Of a stretch of DNA of 64,000 bases, positions 11,030 through 22,370 are shown piece after piece. The translations under genes and the position numbers were made by a program. Position 1 is the stretch's first letter; each line of letters starts with the position of its first letter. Source of the DNA: Lonicera japonica (Eukaryota > Streptophyta > Magnoliopsida > Dipsacales > Caprifoliaceae); the NCBI GenBank assembly GCA_021464415.1, contig CM038464.1:56347328-56411327 (forward strand), read 5' to 3'. The notes beneath the pieces were generated by a model, which saw only the letters and a program-made list of their open reading frames with translations, was not told the origin of the DNA and made no database searches.

Positions 11030-13658
11030 ACGATGGAAAGTATTTAGATAAATGTATTGTTGTTCAAAATTTTTGCAATAAATGCTAAGAAATCACAAGG
11101 AAAAATCAATCCCATGAGTTTTGAAAGGAATGATTGTATTCCATACTTTTCTTTTGTCAGGAAAGTATTTCCAAAGATTGTGCTTACCAAACAAAGGAAA
11201 GAAAATATTTTCCTTTTCTAAATCTTCAAATCTGCGAACCAAACGAGGCCTTAGTGCCAAATTTCCCCACCAAGTCGCTGTACTCATACTATCTAGACTC
11301 TCCGTAATGTCTTTTGGCCAATTCAAATGTGTGCGTATCTAAGCCCATGCGCACTCTAATATCAGACATCCACTTCGTTAAAAACACCTTGCTTGGCACT
11401 GGCACAAGAAAGAGAGACCGATTATTAACTCAAGAGACTGGTTTCTGTTTTCAGTCGAATTGGAAGAATCATCCGATCGCAATCTGTCACCAACAGAGCT
11501 TATTTTATACTGGCCAAGTTTAAAGACATGTTAAGTTCTTGTGATGGGCTGGTTTTATTGGTCCACAAGCAAAAGACATTGGCATTAACTAAAACAGTAT
11601 ACTATATTTTACAAGGAATTGCCCTCACAGATTTGAACCTGTTTTTATCATTCATGGATTTGATTATGATTCGTCCGCGGATCGATGATTACAAAGTTGC
11701 TCAAATTATTTGCTATTAAAATCCGCAGTGTGAATTTTTTTGTACTATTCATTTTACCCTCCAGAACGATAAGTATTTATTCTGCTAAATTCGGAACTTC
11801 GAGGAGTCTGCTAATTATGATCCAAAAGCAAACCACCGAAAATTAAATAATAAAAGTCTATGTGTATTATAATTTTAAAAAATAAATTATATTTGAATTA
11901 GGAATCTTAATTAAAATAGAATTTAAATTAATACAATTATAATTTAATTTTAATTGATAGATTTACTTATTAATTTTGAAAAGAGTAATATTGTAAAACT
12001 TTGTTAAAATATTTTATAATTTAAGGGTGGATTAACTGCAAGATATGGTAGATAGAAACAAAAACACATTGTTCAAATTAAGTACTATATTTTGTTATGG
12101 AGGCCATCTTAAATTAAGGGAATTCTTAAATACACCCATAAAATCCGTCTTTTTATCCCAGTGTGAGGATACTTTCTTCTCACCTCGCCAGTTTTCTAAA
12201 AGATCTTGTAATTCACCCCAGTGGTGAGGTGAGTTTACGGAAATAATGCAGGGATGATAAAGTTTCATCGCTAAAAAATAAAAATATTGAATAATATATA
12301 TATTATATACACCGTGTGATTTAATTAAAGTTAAGGATACATATTATTTATTTATTAAATTCAAATCAATCAATTGTATATATGGATCCAATTTATGGCG
12401 TGCCCACACACATGTGTGTGTGTGTGTAAAAATGTGTATATATATAGATGGAGAACCTGTGGCGTGATTTATATATATAAAGATGTGTATATATATGTAT
12501 ATATACAATCAATTGATTATGGCATACATTATATATATATATATGTATAATTCATATATATACTTATATATGTATAGAATTTGTGTGCCCCTCTCTCTCT
12601 CTCTAGAATTTCATAAAATTGAACATGTATGTGAATTGCATATATACATAGATATGCATTTATTAATTAATGTGTTCATCTGCTTTACCAATAAATATTT
12701 GATCAATATTTTAATGAAAAAACAATAGATAATTGACCGGAGGTGAAAGATTAAGAGTTGAAAATGATGAATATGAAGATAGATTAGGGCTTGTGTGGCT
12801 TAAAACGTTAGATATTTTATATTAAATTTAAAATTTTAGGTGGGGTGAAAAGAATAATTATGTGGGTGCATTTAAAATTAACCAAAAAAAAAACTCACGC
12901 ACAAAGAAGTCTATTTAGCGGCGATTTATCTAAGGATAGAAATCGGGGTGAGATGAAAGGATTTTACTCTATATTTTATGTTTAAATTGACGTAGTTTTG
13001 ACTTTTCGTGAGTTAAAAGACGAATTTTATGAGTGCATTTAAGAACATCCTAAATTAATATCCACTATTTTTTAAGTTAATTACTATATTTTTTTGTAAT
13101 ATTATGACCGTTAACATTAACTGTCGAAACTATTTAGATTTTTAAAACTCTTCAAAATGATTTGATATTGTTTGGTCAATTGGTTAGTACAGATTTCGTT
13201 CGATATTTTTGTTTCTCATCTCGATTGTTAAATTAATTTTCTCAGTTTTCCTTTAAAATGAAGGGAGGGTATTTTGTAATATCAAATGCACCATATTTAC
13301 AGAAACAACCTATTTTATACCTCTTTTATATTGAATTAAGAGTTTATTTTGTTTATTCTAAAAATAAAATAAAAAAAAAATTAATTTAGCACGGATCGAG
13401 AAAATACCTAAATTTTAGTTTTTGAACATCCATGCTATAAAAGTAGGGAAATGCATTCGACTGCTGAAATAATGTATTATTTATTTTAATGATTTTTGTT
13501 TTTATTTGAATTAATTACTATTTCCTTTTTCTGGTTTATCAATCAATATCAAAACAATCAATTTGAAGACAATCCACTAGGCAAGAAACGACCCCACCAA
13601 GTTGTTTATTTGTTTTTCTTTCATGTCCACAATTCCACACAAACCATTCTAAGTTATC
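11030..13658. other. Intergenic region with microsatellites
   Basis: No gene is supported. Near 12405-12450 and 12470-12570 there are (TG)n and (TA)n microsatellites with a CT run at 12590-12605. The part beyond 13,500 is homologous to the other two P450 promoters. Short open frames (for example 11121-11342) show no family resemblance. Confidence 0.55.
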
Positions 13659-13666
13659 TATATAAG
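13659..13666 (+). promoter_or_regulatory. TATA box of P450 copy 2
   Basis: TATATAAG lies 65 bases before the start codon at 13724, in the same context as in copies 1 and 3. The gene it served is truncated, so this promoter may now transcribe into the retrotransposon LTR. Confidence 0.65.
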
Positions 13667-13723
13667 CAACCCCCTTGAAAACAAACACCACAAACTAAAC
13701 AAATATACCACAAAATTCACACC

Positions 13724-14279
13724 ATGTCTTTCACTTGGGCAACAACAGTGGCACTAGTTGCCGTAGCCTATTTTCTTCAGTCATGGCTTAGAACCAAGCT
13801 CACACACAAAAGACTCCCCCCTAGCCCCAAATCCCTCCCAATTATAGGCCACCTCCACTTGCTAGGCAAAAACCCACACCAAGATTTGCACATATTATCC
13901 CAAAAACATGGCCCAATCATGTACATGCGATTTGGCCTTGTGTCCAACATAATCGTCTCCTCGCCTCGAGCGGCCGAACAATTCCTTAAAACCCATGACC
14001 TAAATTTTGCCAGCAGACCGCCCCACGAAGCAGTCAAGTACATGTCCTGGGGCCAGAGGAACATATCGTTTAGCCCCTATGGCCCATACTGGCGCAACAT
14101 TCGCAAGTTATGCACACTAGAGTTACTCAGTAGTCTGAAGATTAGCTCGTTCCAAGAAATGCGAAATGACGAAATTACACTTTTCGTCAAATCTCTTGAG
14201 GAGGCAGCCAGAGAGGGCACTGCTGTTGATCTTAGTAAAAAGATTTCATCCTTGAGTGCAGATATTAGTTGTAGGATGG
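13724..14279 (+). pseudogene. CYP736A-type P450 copy 2, cut by a retrotransposon
   Basis: The first 185 codons are intact and very similar to copy 1: membrane anchor, hinge, and the C-helix WRNIRK. After the codons for SCRMV the sequence switches abruptly to the LTR at 14280, which adds an in-frame TGA. The five bases before the insertion (GATGG, 14275-14279) are the expected target duplication. Its partner and the rest of the gene, including I-helix, ExxR and haem loop, are absent from the window; they may lie in the gap at 24364 or have been lost. The intact frame up to the break suggests the gene was functional when the insertion occurred. Confidence 0.9.
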
Positions 14280-15449
14280 TGTGAGAATCCGCAAATGCGA
14301 CCCCCCGGGTCTCGTCCCCGTTCGTGGTGGTCTGAAGCGTCGGAAGGGATTCCGTCGCTCCATTTGCTTGGAGTTGTTTGATGATTCATATCGGGTGTCC
14401 CTACGTCTATTCTAGATGCAAAGGGGTTCGTTCAGAGTCGCCAGTACGTTTTACGAGAAAACGGACAAAAAGGTTGTGTAAAGGGAAAGGCTATAGACAA
14501 GCCTTTCTTTACACGTTTGTCTGCGAAACCAGGTTTCTATAGGTTCGGGAACTATATTACGGTTTGGGAAGGTGTTAAGCACCCATTCCGCCCTTTCGGT
14601 CTCTAGTGGACTTATATGTTTATTCTATGTTGAAAAACTTAGATGCTTTTACTGACAGTCTACTACTTTTCAAATGAAAACCCTAATTTCTGGGGGAAGA
14701 CGGGAAAGGGATGAAAACCTTTGTGTTCCGAGATCCGATGTTTTATTTATTTGAAAAGATGTAAATACACATGACAAAACCTATTATTTTGAAAGAGTGT
14801 CCCGTATTATTTCCTCAGATAATGACGGTTTTCTCGTGTTGTGTTTACTTTTGTGAAAGTTCGGATCTAATATCGGGACTAATTTAATATGAAATCATGA
14901 CTCTTGAGAGGAGAATTATCAGACACATCGCAGTCTATAGAGAAGATAGGATATGTTGATTTTTAATTCCTAAATAAGTCTTATCAGTCCGGGTTTTGAA
15001 AACAGAATTTTATCCGGACGATAACGTACTTATTCTTCTAGTTTTGAAAATGGTTTTATCAGGGTCTTTTGTGTCGAAAACGATAGACTATTTGTAACTT
15101 GACAATAAGTTTATTCAAATAAAACGTGGACAGAAAAACAGAAGTAAAACAAGTACACAGATATCTAATTTTAAATACTAGAAGGGACTTTCTTTACCTT
15201 CCTGACGAGAATAATAATAAGAAAGAAAATATAATACGGCAGAGGGATCTCTGACGATAATAATCTTCTCCTTCTTCAGATATTTCCGAGAAATCGATTC
15301 CGGAGACGGGACACGTCGAGTGTCGAGGATAGATTCGATAATTCTTCAGAAATAAGATAATAGTAGAAAAGTGCTTGATAAAAATCAAATCTAAAGCTCC
15401 AAATTCTCAGATTCCATTTGCTGCCCCCGAACCCTTGGGGGTGTTGGCC

Positions 15450-15457
15450 TATTTATA
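15450..15457 (-). promoter_or_regulatory. TATA box of the LTR promoter
   Basis: On the minus strand this reads TATAAATA, followed by aggcc. It lies 15 bases downstream (in minus-strand terms) of the nearest TGTCGCGCGACA box. The older LTR at 36 kb keeps a TATA box at 36031-36038 with the same 15-base spacing. Confidence 0.75.
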
Positions 15458-15472
15458 CTGCTCGGGGAAGAT

Positions 15473-15730
15473 TGTCGCGCGACATTTCCCCAAAAAAGGC
15501 AAGTGTCGCGCGACATATCTGTTTGTCGCGCGACATTCCTGTATGTCGTGCGACAAACGGCTGAGGTGATGGGTCCTGACACTGTGATGTGTCAGAAAGT
15601 GGTTGGTCGGGTGCAGAGAGGGATTGTCGCGCGACATAGTGGGATTGTCGCGCGACATTCTAATGATTGTCGCGCGACAATGTGATATGTCGTGCGACAA
15701 TCCTTCATAAAATAGGTTTGTCGCGCAACA
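15473..15730. promoter_or_regulatory. Cluster of nine TGTCGCGCGACA palindromes in LTR U3
   Basis: Exact copies of the 12-bp palindrome start at 15473, 15504, 15524, 15625, 15646 and 15668. One-mismatch copies start at 15544 and 15688 (TGTCGTGCGACA) and at 15719 (TGTCGCGCAACA). Several are separated by only 8-10 bases. Each exact copy holds three CpG sites. The same box recurs before both internal antisense promoters of this element, which points to a binding site for one dimeric factor. Confidence 0.8.
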
Positions 15731-15838
15731 AACCCCCCCGGAGTAGTTTCGGGTGCTCGGGTGTGTCTCGGACTCCAAAAATAGTAGTCTCGTAGGTCGT
15801 TAGGGTTCTTGCGGGGGTCACGGATCGGGGTGTCTACA

Positions 15839-15852
15839 GACCCTCTCGACTC
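15839..15852 (-). other. Polypurine tract next to the 3' LTR
   Basis: On the minus strand the bases directly before the LTR read GAGTCGAGAGGGTC, followed by TGTAGAC. This purine-rich run is the expected plus-strand primer site of reverse transcription. It supports calling the LTR at 14280-15838 the 3' LTR of a minus-strand element. Confidence 0.65.
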
Positions 15853-15949
15853 AAGCTCCTTGCTTGCAAGGAATTGAGGCGACTGAAGAGACCATGATCC
15901 ATGGCTCCCGCATGAACTCTAAAGAAGTGTTTATGCAAAAAGTGCTTGT

Positions 15950-16660
15950 GAGTGCCTCCGGAGAGGGCTTCGTGTTTGATTTTGCCTCCGGAGAGGGCTT
16001 TTGTTACCTCATTGCCTCTCTCGAGAGCTTTGACTTGCTCCACTTGCCTCAGATGGGAGGTACCATTGCGCCTCAGGTGGGAGGACTACCGTTGTGCCTC
16101 TCTGGGAGGGCTTCGCCTCAGGTGGGAGGACTACCGTTTGTGCCTCTCTGGGAGGGCTTCGCCTCAAGTGGGAGGACTACCGTTGTGCCTCTCTGGGAGG
16201 GCTTTGCCTCAGGTGGGAGGACTACCGCTGTGCCTCTCTAGGAGGGCTTCGCCTCAGGTGGGGGAGGACTACCGTTTGTGCCTCTCTGGGAGGGCTTCGC
16301 CTCAGGTGGGAGGACTACCGTTGTGCCTCTCTGGGAGGGCTTCGCCTCAGGTGGGAGGACTACCGCTGTGCCTCTCTGGGAGGGCTTCGCCTCAGGTGGG
16401 AGGACTACCGCTGTGCCTCTCTGGGAGGGCTTCGCCTCAGGTGGGAGGACTACCGTTGTGCCTCTCTGGGAGGGCTTCACCTCAGGTGGGAGGACTACCG
16501 TTGTGCCTCTCCGGGAGGGCTTCTAGATCTGTAAGAAGAAGGAAAAAATGCCTCTGGGAGGACTTTCATGAGTAACTTTTGCCTCTGGAGAGGGCTTGTG
16601 ATTTTGCCTCTGAAGAGGGCTTGTGATTTTGCCTCTGAAGAGGGCTTGTGTTTGTGATTT
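15950..16660 (+). repeat. 45-bp GC-rich tandem array with 25-bp flanking units
   Basis: About ten units of 45 bp (core GCCTCTCTGGGAGGGCTTCG plus CCTCAGGTGGGAGGACTACC) run from about 16050 to 16526. On the left (15952-16030) and right (16555-16655) lie simpler units sharing the GCCTC..GAGAGGGCTT core; the right-hand ones have a 25-bp period (16581, 16606, 16631). The 45-bp array looks like an expansion from these. The array lies between the antisense genes and the 3' LTR. Because 45 is a multiple of 3, several frames stay open by chance; I do not read them as proteins. Confidence 0.85.
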
Positions 16661-17494
16661 TTGTTAAAATTTTAATTTGTCTCTCTTTAGATTGCTAGAG
16701 TGAGAGAGAGAAGTTTTTGTGAGGGTGAAAAAGAGCTCCTCGAGGTCTAATCTTATCCGAATGTCGCTTTCCTATATCTTTCTTGAATTTTGTTCTCATG
16801 TTTTCCTCGAGTGAGGATACTTTTCTCAGAAGGCAGTTTTCGATTTTCTTTGCTTTCCGCAGCGTGATGATTCGAGGATTTTCCAAACCATCTCTTCTGT
16901 ATCGTGCTGAAAAGAAAATTTGTCTGAAAGTCCAATCTCTGATCTCTGTTCTTTTCTCAATTTCTCTTTTTGGTGGGCCCAACATCGTTTTCTGTTTTTC
17001 GATGCCCTTATTTCTCCCTCTTTTGGGAAAGACTTTTCCTGGCCCTCTCTGTTTTTGACCAGGAGTCTTTTTATCCCTTTGTCGTGATCAGGAGCCTTAC
17101 TCACCCAAAACGAAGCCCTGAGCCGATTTGGCCTAGCTGTCACTTTTGGTGTGGCTCTCCCTGTCACTCTACATTTCTGTTTCTCTCGCTCGCTTTGGGC
17201 GTTCATACGGGTTATTTCTCTTTTCTACTTTTTTAATTTTTTCTATCCCCGTCTTATCTTGCCATTCTGTCTTTTCTTATTTGATGGTCTCGGTCCTTCT
17301 GTGAGATCAGAGACTACTTTTAATCGTGGCATTCTGTTCTCGCTTTTTTCGGAGAGATGATTTGGAAATTTTCTCTTTGAATTCTTTATGGGTGTGCGGT
17401 TTTAGCATTTTTTTCGGAAAACTGCTCCTCGGAAGTCCTCCTGTAGGAGATAAAAATGAGAAAAGAGGTCAAAAAATCAGGGGGGACAGGAGAT
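16661..17494 (+). other. Noncoding spacer between array and antisense gene 1 promoter
   Basis: CT-rich and T-rich sequence inside the retrotransposon. Open frames on both strands have no recognisable domain and no conserved start context. I see nothing beyond pyrimidine-rich tracts. Confidence 0.5.
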
Positions 17495-17579
17495 TGTCGC
17501 GCGACACTTCGGTGGGATGGCTCTTTGTCGCGCGACAATGTGGCCATTTGTCGCGCGACAAACTGCCCCACTATATAAG
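17495..17579 (+). promoter_or_regulatory. Promoter of antisense gene 1: three palindromes plus TATA box
   Basis: Exact TGTCGCGCGACA boxes lie at 17495-17506, 17526-17537 and 17549-17560. TATATAAG follows at 17572-17579, 11 bases after the last box. A CT-rich leader (17600-17670) then leads to ATG 17728. This is the same box-then-TATA layout as in the LTR on the opposite strand. Confidence 0.75.
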
Positions 17580-17727
17580 CCTCCTGCTGAGCTCATTCCA
17601 CCTCATTCTCTCTTTTCTCTTTCTCTCTCTAGCTCTCCTTCTCTCTTCTTTTCTTCTCTCCCAAGCGCGGAAGCTCCGCCGTGTTTTTGACTTTTCCGAC
17701 CTTCTTCATATATCCTACCTATACCTG

Positions 17728-20700
17728 ATGGACCCTGCTCATCCCGACAGACTGGAGGGCGACCAGGAGGAGGTTACTTTCACTGACGCTCAGGGCGTTC
17801 TCCGCTGCAGCCCTCATCATGATGACTGGGCGGATTTGAATTGGTATGATGAGGATGGGATAGACCGCGATCGAGCGGTGGTCTATCGGGATGCTATCCG
17901 AGCTGCTCCGGTCCCGGATGTCCCGTGGCTTTTGATGGAGCCTGTCTCTCACGAGATTCGTCGTCGATCTCTGGTATGTCTTCTTTCGTGCATTTATCTG
18001 TTCTGTTTCTTGTCGTTTCCTGTATTCGTTTTTAGATAATGTTAGTATGCATGTCTGCCTAGGAATAACGCCCGATTTTAGCGAACACATACTTTTACCT
18101 GTGATACCTCTTAGTTTTTAGGAAAAAAACATAATTTACCCCTTATAACCCTATATCTCTCATAATTACACCAAAGTACCCTCAGGTTTGGAAAATTACA
18201 TAATTTACCCCTATAGCCCTATAACTCTCATAATTACACCAAAGTACCCTCAGGTTTGGAAAATTACATAATTTACCCCTATAGCCCTATAACTCTCATA
18301 ATTACACCAAAGTACCCTCAGGTTTGGAAAATTACATAATTTACCCCTATAGCCCTATAAGTATCATAATTACACCAAAGTACCCTCAGGTTTTGGAAAT
18401 TTTACATAATTTACCCTTATAGCCCTAATAACTCTCATAATTACACCAAAGTACCCTCACGTTTGGAAAATTACATAATTTACCCTATAGCCTATAACTC
18501 TCATCATAATTACACCAAAGTACCCCTCACGTTTTGGGAAATACATAATACCTAATTACCCCTATAGCCCTAAAACCTCATAATTACACCAAAGTACCCT
18601 CAGGTTTGGAAAAATACATAATTTACCCCTTATAGCCCTATAACTCTCATAAACACCCAAAGTACCCTCAGGTTATTTCCAAATTAAAACCCCTATACCC
18701 CTATAACTTCATCATTACACCAAAGTACCCTCACGTTTTGGAAAATTACATAATTCCCCCCCATATAGCCCTATAACTCTCAAATTACACCAAAGTACCC
18801 TCACGTTTGGAAAATTACATAATTTACCCCTATAGCCCTATAACTCTCATAATTACACCAAAGTACCCTCACGTTTTGGAAAATTACATAATTTACCTTA
18901 TTAGCCCTATAACTCTCATAATTAAACCAAAGTACCCTCAGGTTTGGAAAATTACATAATTTACCCTTATAGCCCTATAACTATCATATTTACACCAAAG
19001 TACCCTCACGTTTTGGAAAATTACATAATTTACCCTTATAGCCCTATAACTCTCATAATTACACCAAAGTACCCTCAGGTTTGGAAAATTACATAATTTA
19101 CCCTTATAGCCCTATAACTATCATATTTACACCAAAGTACCCTCAGGTTTTGGGAAATTACATAATTTACCCCTATAGCCCTATAACTATCATATTTACA
19201 CCAAAGTACCCTCACGTTTTTACCCCTATAGCCCTATAACTATCATATTTACACCAAAGTACCCTCAGGTTTGGAAAATTACCTAATTTACCCCTATAGC
19301 CCTATAACTCTCATAATTACACCAAAGTACCCTCAGGTTTTGGAAAAATACATAATTTACCCTTATAGCCCTAATATCTCTTTCTCTTGTCTGCAGTGGG
19401 TTGGCCGGGGTTGGGGGCTCTCCCAACACTATATCTTCGAGTGGCGACGGGCACCGGCCCCTGTCCAGGAGTTGATTCTTGCGACTCTTTTGGCTCCCTC
19501 TTCGACGCCCTCCCGGAGCGGGTTTCTAGGGCGGCAGTTTTGGTGTCGGCCCTGGCTTGCCATTGGTGGGATACTACTCATACCTTCCATTGGAGCTGGG
19601 GTGAGATGACGATGACACCCCTCGATCTTTTTGCTCTGACCGGGATTCCTTCAGGGGGGGTCCCTATTCAGATCGATGTCCCTTTGCGTCTGACAGCAGA
19701 GGGTATCGTTAGTGCGCTTGGATGGTTCCCGGAGCGGCGGAGTTCCGGCGCGATCTCGATTCCTCGGGTGTCTTGGTTACGCGGCTAGCCGTAGAGAGAG
19801 CTCGGTTAGTTGCTTCAGGGGTTCTTATGACCCGTCAGGAGGCGCGCCAGTATGCCCGCGTCCTTCTTCTGTTGACACTCCATGATTTGTTCGAGGCACG
19901 TGGCGGGACACGGCTCACCTTTGGTGGTTGCCCTATCTTCGGACTTCAGCCTCATGTTTGACTATGACTGGGGAGGCTTCATTCTTGCAGTCCTCTATGA
20001 TGCCATGGACCAGGTCTCTCGCCATTTAGCCCTGAACCTCAAGGGCTTTTCTCTGCTGTGGGAGGTACATACTTAGTCCTTTTGTCCTTGCTTCAATTTT
20101 TGCATATTACCTGTTGATCATTGCTGATTTCTTTTATCTTTCCTTTTCAGAGCTGGTTTGTTGCTTATACCCGCCTGGGTCGTGCTCAGGTGGATCTCCT
20201 CGTTGAGAACGAGGACCAGTTTCCTTTTCTCCGCCGATTCATTGTGGGGAACTATCGGGCTCCCTATGTATACCGGACTCGGGAGACCGGAGCTGCTGCC
20301 GTTCACGACCTGTTGGAGGAGCAGGTAAATTTTTTAGTTCTCTTGTCTTTTATAGTTAAATAGAATATAAAATTATTGGAAATAAAAAACTTGTTTTCTT
20401 TTCAGGTTGAGTGGGCTCCTTGGGTGATCTGAGTCCCCATTATGGATATGGCCGCGCCTTGACCGCCTCGAGGACTAGGCGGCTTATCCGGGATGAGTAT
20501 GGCCTTCTCTTCTACTTGGGCGAGAGGGTCATTCGCCAGCACACGCCGTCCCAGTGGCCTCGTGTTCCATTATTCCCTCCTGTTCTGATGAGGCGGACGG
20601 GCGAGATCGATCCGGTGATGGTGCAGGCCTTGGTCGACGGACTCGGCTTCCAGACGTTCGTCGAGGAGGGAGACTACCCCGTTTTTGCTGCCGTTATCTG

Positions 20701-21961
20701 ATGAGGGAGCCGAAGGGGACTCGGGGACGGGTCTTCTATGAGAGGTACCGGGCACTGGGAGGTGATCCCAACTACATACGGGGACAGACCTATTTAGCTA
20801 GGGTGGTTCCGGGTCACTTGCCACCTGTCCCGATCAGAGGGACAACATTCCGGATTCTGAGGACGAGGATCATGAGGGATAGAGAGGATGTTCCTGCTGC
20901 GGCCGAGGGCGGTGGTCAGCCAGAGGGTGAGGGAGGTGATGCGACAGCTGTTCCGGAGCCGTCACCTCAGGCGACACCTGTGAGGGAGCAGCGTGCTGAG
21001 GGTTTCGAGTTTCCCACGGCCCTTCTGTGTCTCCGGGGGTTCTTTTTGCTGCTGCTGAGGCTGCTGAGGGGAGGGCGGGATTGTCTGAGAGGTCCTGGGA
21101 GCCTGCGGACCTTGGGGCAGACTATGAGCAGTTCGGGCGACTCCTCCAGCTGCGGTGGCTACTCCTTCTAGTGGGGTACCTCCTTTGAGGGCGACGGTCA
21201 TAGTGGATCCTCCGGGGGTCCGTACCTACGCCACGTTGACTCCTCTTCCGGCGACTGTCATGGGTCCTCCTGCCCGATCTCCAGGTTTCGGGGGTTCTTC
21301 ATCCCGGCCTCTCTTGTTCCCGATCCGCGAGGAGGGCGGGTCCACTTCTGCTGGTGTTCCGGCGGGGACGTCTATTCGTGGTAGTCTACCCCCACTCCCC
21401 AGGGACATCTCTTACGTTGGCGCTGGATTACGTCGATATCCCGTCCCGGAGTATCCCTTCCTGAGGATACTTTTGATTATCTGGGTGGTCGCCCTGATGA
21501 CGAGGTACTTTTTTCAACTTCTCTTGATACCTTTACATCCATCTATCTATTTTGACTGTGCTTCTTTCATCTTCTGTCTTTTTTACAGCGGGAGTGGGTG
21601 AGTGTACGGTGGCAGACCTACGGGCTTGGCACGCCCCAGTATCTTTACAGCTAGAACCTGCTCCAGTACGTCGGGTCGAGACCCCGGCCTACATGCGTGA
21701 TTATCAGAGGGCTATCAACGTCTCTTACGGCCGGACGATCCCCTAACCTCCTCTCATGTTTGGTCGGGAGTCTAGGCGGAGTAGCAGTCGGACTTCTAGG
21801 CGATCCGATCTTCGGTGATCCGTCCGACGGCACCGGTTCAGTCTACGGGTCCTTCCAAAGCGGCTGCTCCTCCCGCTCCCAGCGTCCCAGTCGTTGATCT
21901 TACTCCCGAGGAAGCCTCAGGTGATAGTGGGAGCGTGTCAAAACGCGCCCGAGTAGATTAG
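17728..21961 (+). pseudogene. Antisense gene 1: plant-mobile-domain-like protein, frameshifted
   Basis: The first exon 17728-17973 is acidic. A GT-AG intron (17974-19396) holds the 68-bp array. The next exon encodes a stretch ending DTTHTFHWSWGEMTMTPLDL, the hallmark of the plant mobile domain (a transposon-derived domain). More domain-like sequence follows (YDWGG..LAVLYDAMDQ near 19960; an exon 20152-20323 with clean AG/GT borders; RTRRLIRDEYGLLFYLGER near 20470), then a proline-rich tail and a basic end (SKRARVD) before TAG at 21959. At least three frame changes (near 19735, 19945 and 20695) break it, and I could not make the first intron join in phase. Function is unknown; this copy is dead. 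Confidence 0.72.
18145..19378 (+). repeat. 68-bp AT-rich tandem array inside an intron
   Basis: About 18 units of roughly 68 bp (ACCAAAGTACCCTCAGG, GGAAAATTACATAATTTACC, CCCTATAGCCCTATAAC). The first starts are exactly 68 bp apart (ctcagg at 18181, 18249, 18317). Later units carry indels and a C/G variant (ctcacg). The array fills nearly the whole intron between 17974 and 19396. It has no sequence relation to the 45-bp array. Confidence 0.85.
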
Positions 21962-22255
21962 CTTTCCCTTTTCTGCATTTAGTGTTAGTTTGGACAGATA
22001 TGTATTTATTTTAGACAGATATTAAAAACTGTTCTTTTATTGGATTTATAAAATATCTTTATTTGTGTTGATTATACTTTTATTCTCTGTGTGTGAAAGA
22101 TACATATATAAGAGTCAGTGATTTAGAAGCCATACCTTGTAGTGTAGTGGTATTTTTTCCTGTAAACAAGAGCAAAGTGAGAACAAAAAAATGATTCTTT
22201 TGGCAAAATGACTGTTATGTGTAAGAAAAACCAAATTAGGGTGACCCAAAGGGGT
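21962..22255 (+). other. Spacer between the two antisense genes
   Basis: AT-rich spacer after the stop of antisense gene 1, with T-rich stretches (22010-22080) that could hold its polyadenylation region. No coding signal. Confidence 0.45.
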
Positions 22256-22333
22256 TTTCGCGCGACAATCCCTCCTGGATATGAGTTTGTCGCGCGACAA
22301 ACAGGTACAGGTCCCTCTTTTTTGCTATAAATA
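22256..22333 (+). promoter_or_regulatory. Promoter of antisense gene 2: palindromes plus TATA box
   Basis: A one-mismatch box (TTTCGCGCGACA) at 22256-22267 and an exact TGTCGCGCGACA at 22288-22299 precede CTATAAATA at 22325-22333, 25 bases downstream of the second box. The first ATG is at 22371. This is the third promoter of the element with the same box. Confidence 0.75.
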
Positions 22334-22370
22334 CACCCATCTTCCTTCCTTCATCCCACACTTTCCAAAA

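Larger units (their letters stand above)
14280..15838 (-). repeat. 3' LTR (1,559 bp) of the Tat-like element
   Basis: On the minus strand it starts TGTAGACACCCCGATC (15838 downward) and ends GCGGATTCTCACA at 14280, giving TG...CA ends. A purine tract abuts its start and P450 coding sequence abuts its end. U3 holds nine TGTCGCGCGACA-type palindromes and a minus-strand TATA box at 15450-15457. A diverged relative is at about 34921-36200. The second LTR of this copy is not in the window. Confidence 0.88.

Noticed and set aside
15473..15730. Palindromes as restriction-like or recombination sites unrelated to transcription
   Set aside because: Their repeated placement 11-25 bp upstream of three separate TATA boxes fits a promoter element better. 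A role in methylation remains possible and is noted in the finding.
15952..16575. Long open frames on both strands (up to 207 aa) rich in repeated GGLRLRWEDY-type phrases
   Set aside because: They arise from the 45-bp tandem array, whose unit length is divisible by three and lacks stops in several frames. No promoter, start context or domain supports translation.
18145..19378. CRISPR-like regular repeats
   Set aside because: The 68-bp units are head-to-tail without unique spacers and lie in a plant retroelement intron. This is a satellite-type tandem array.
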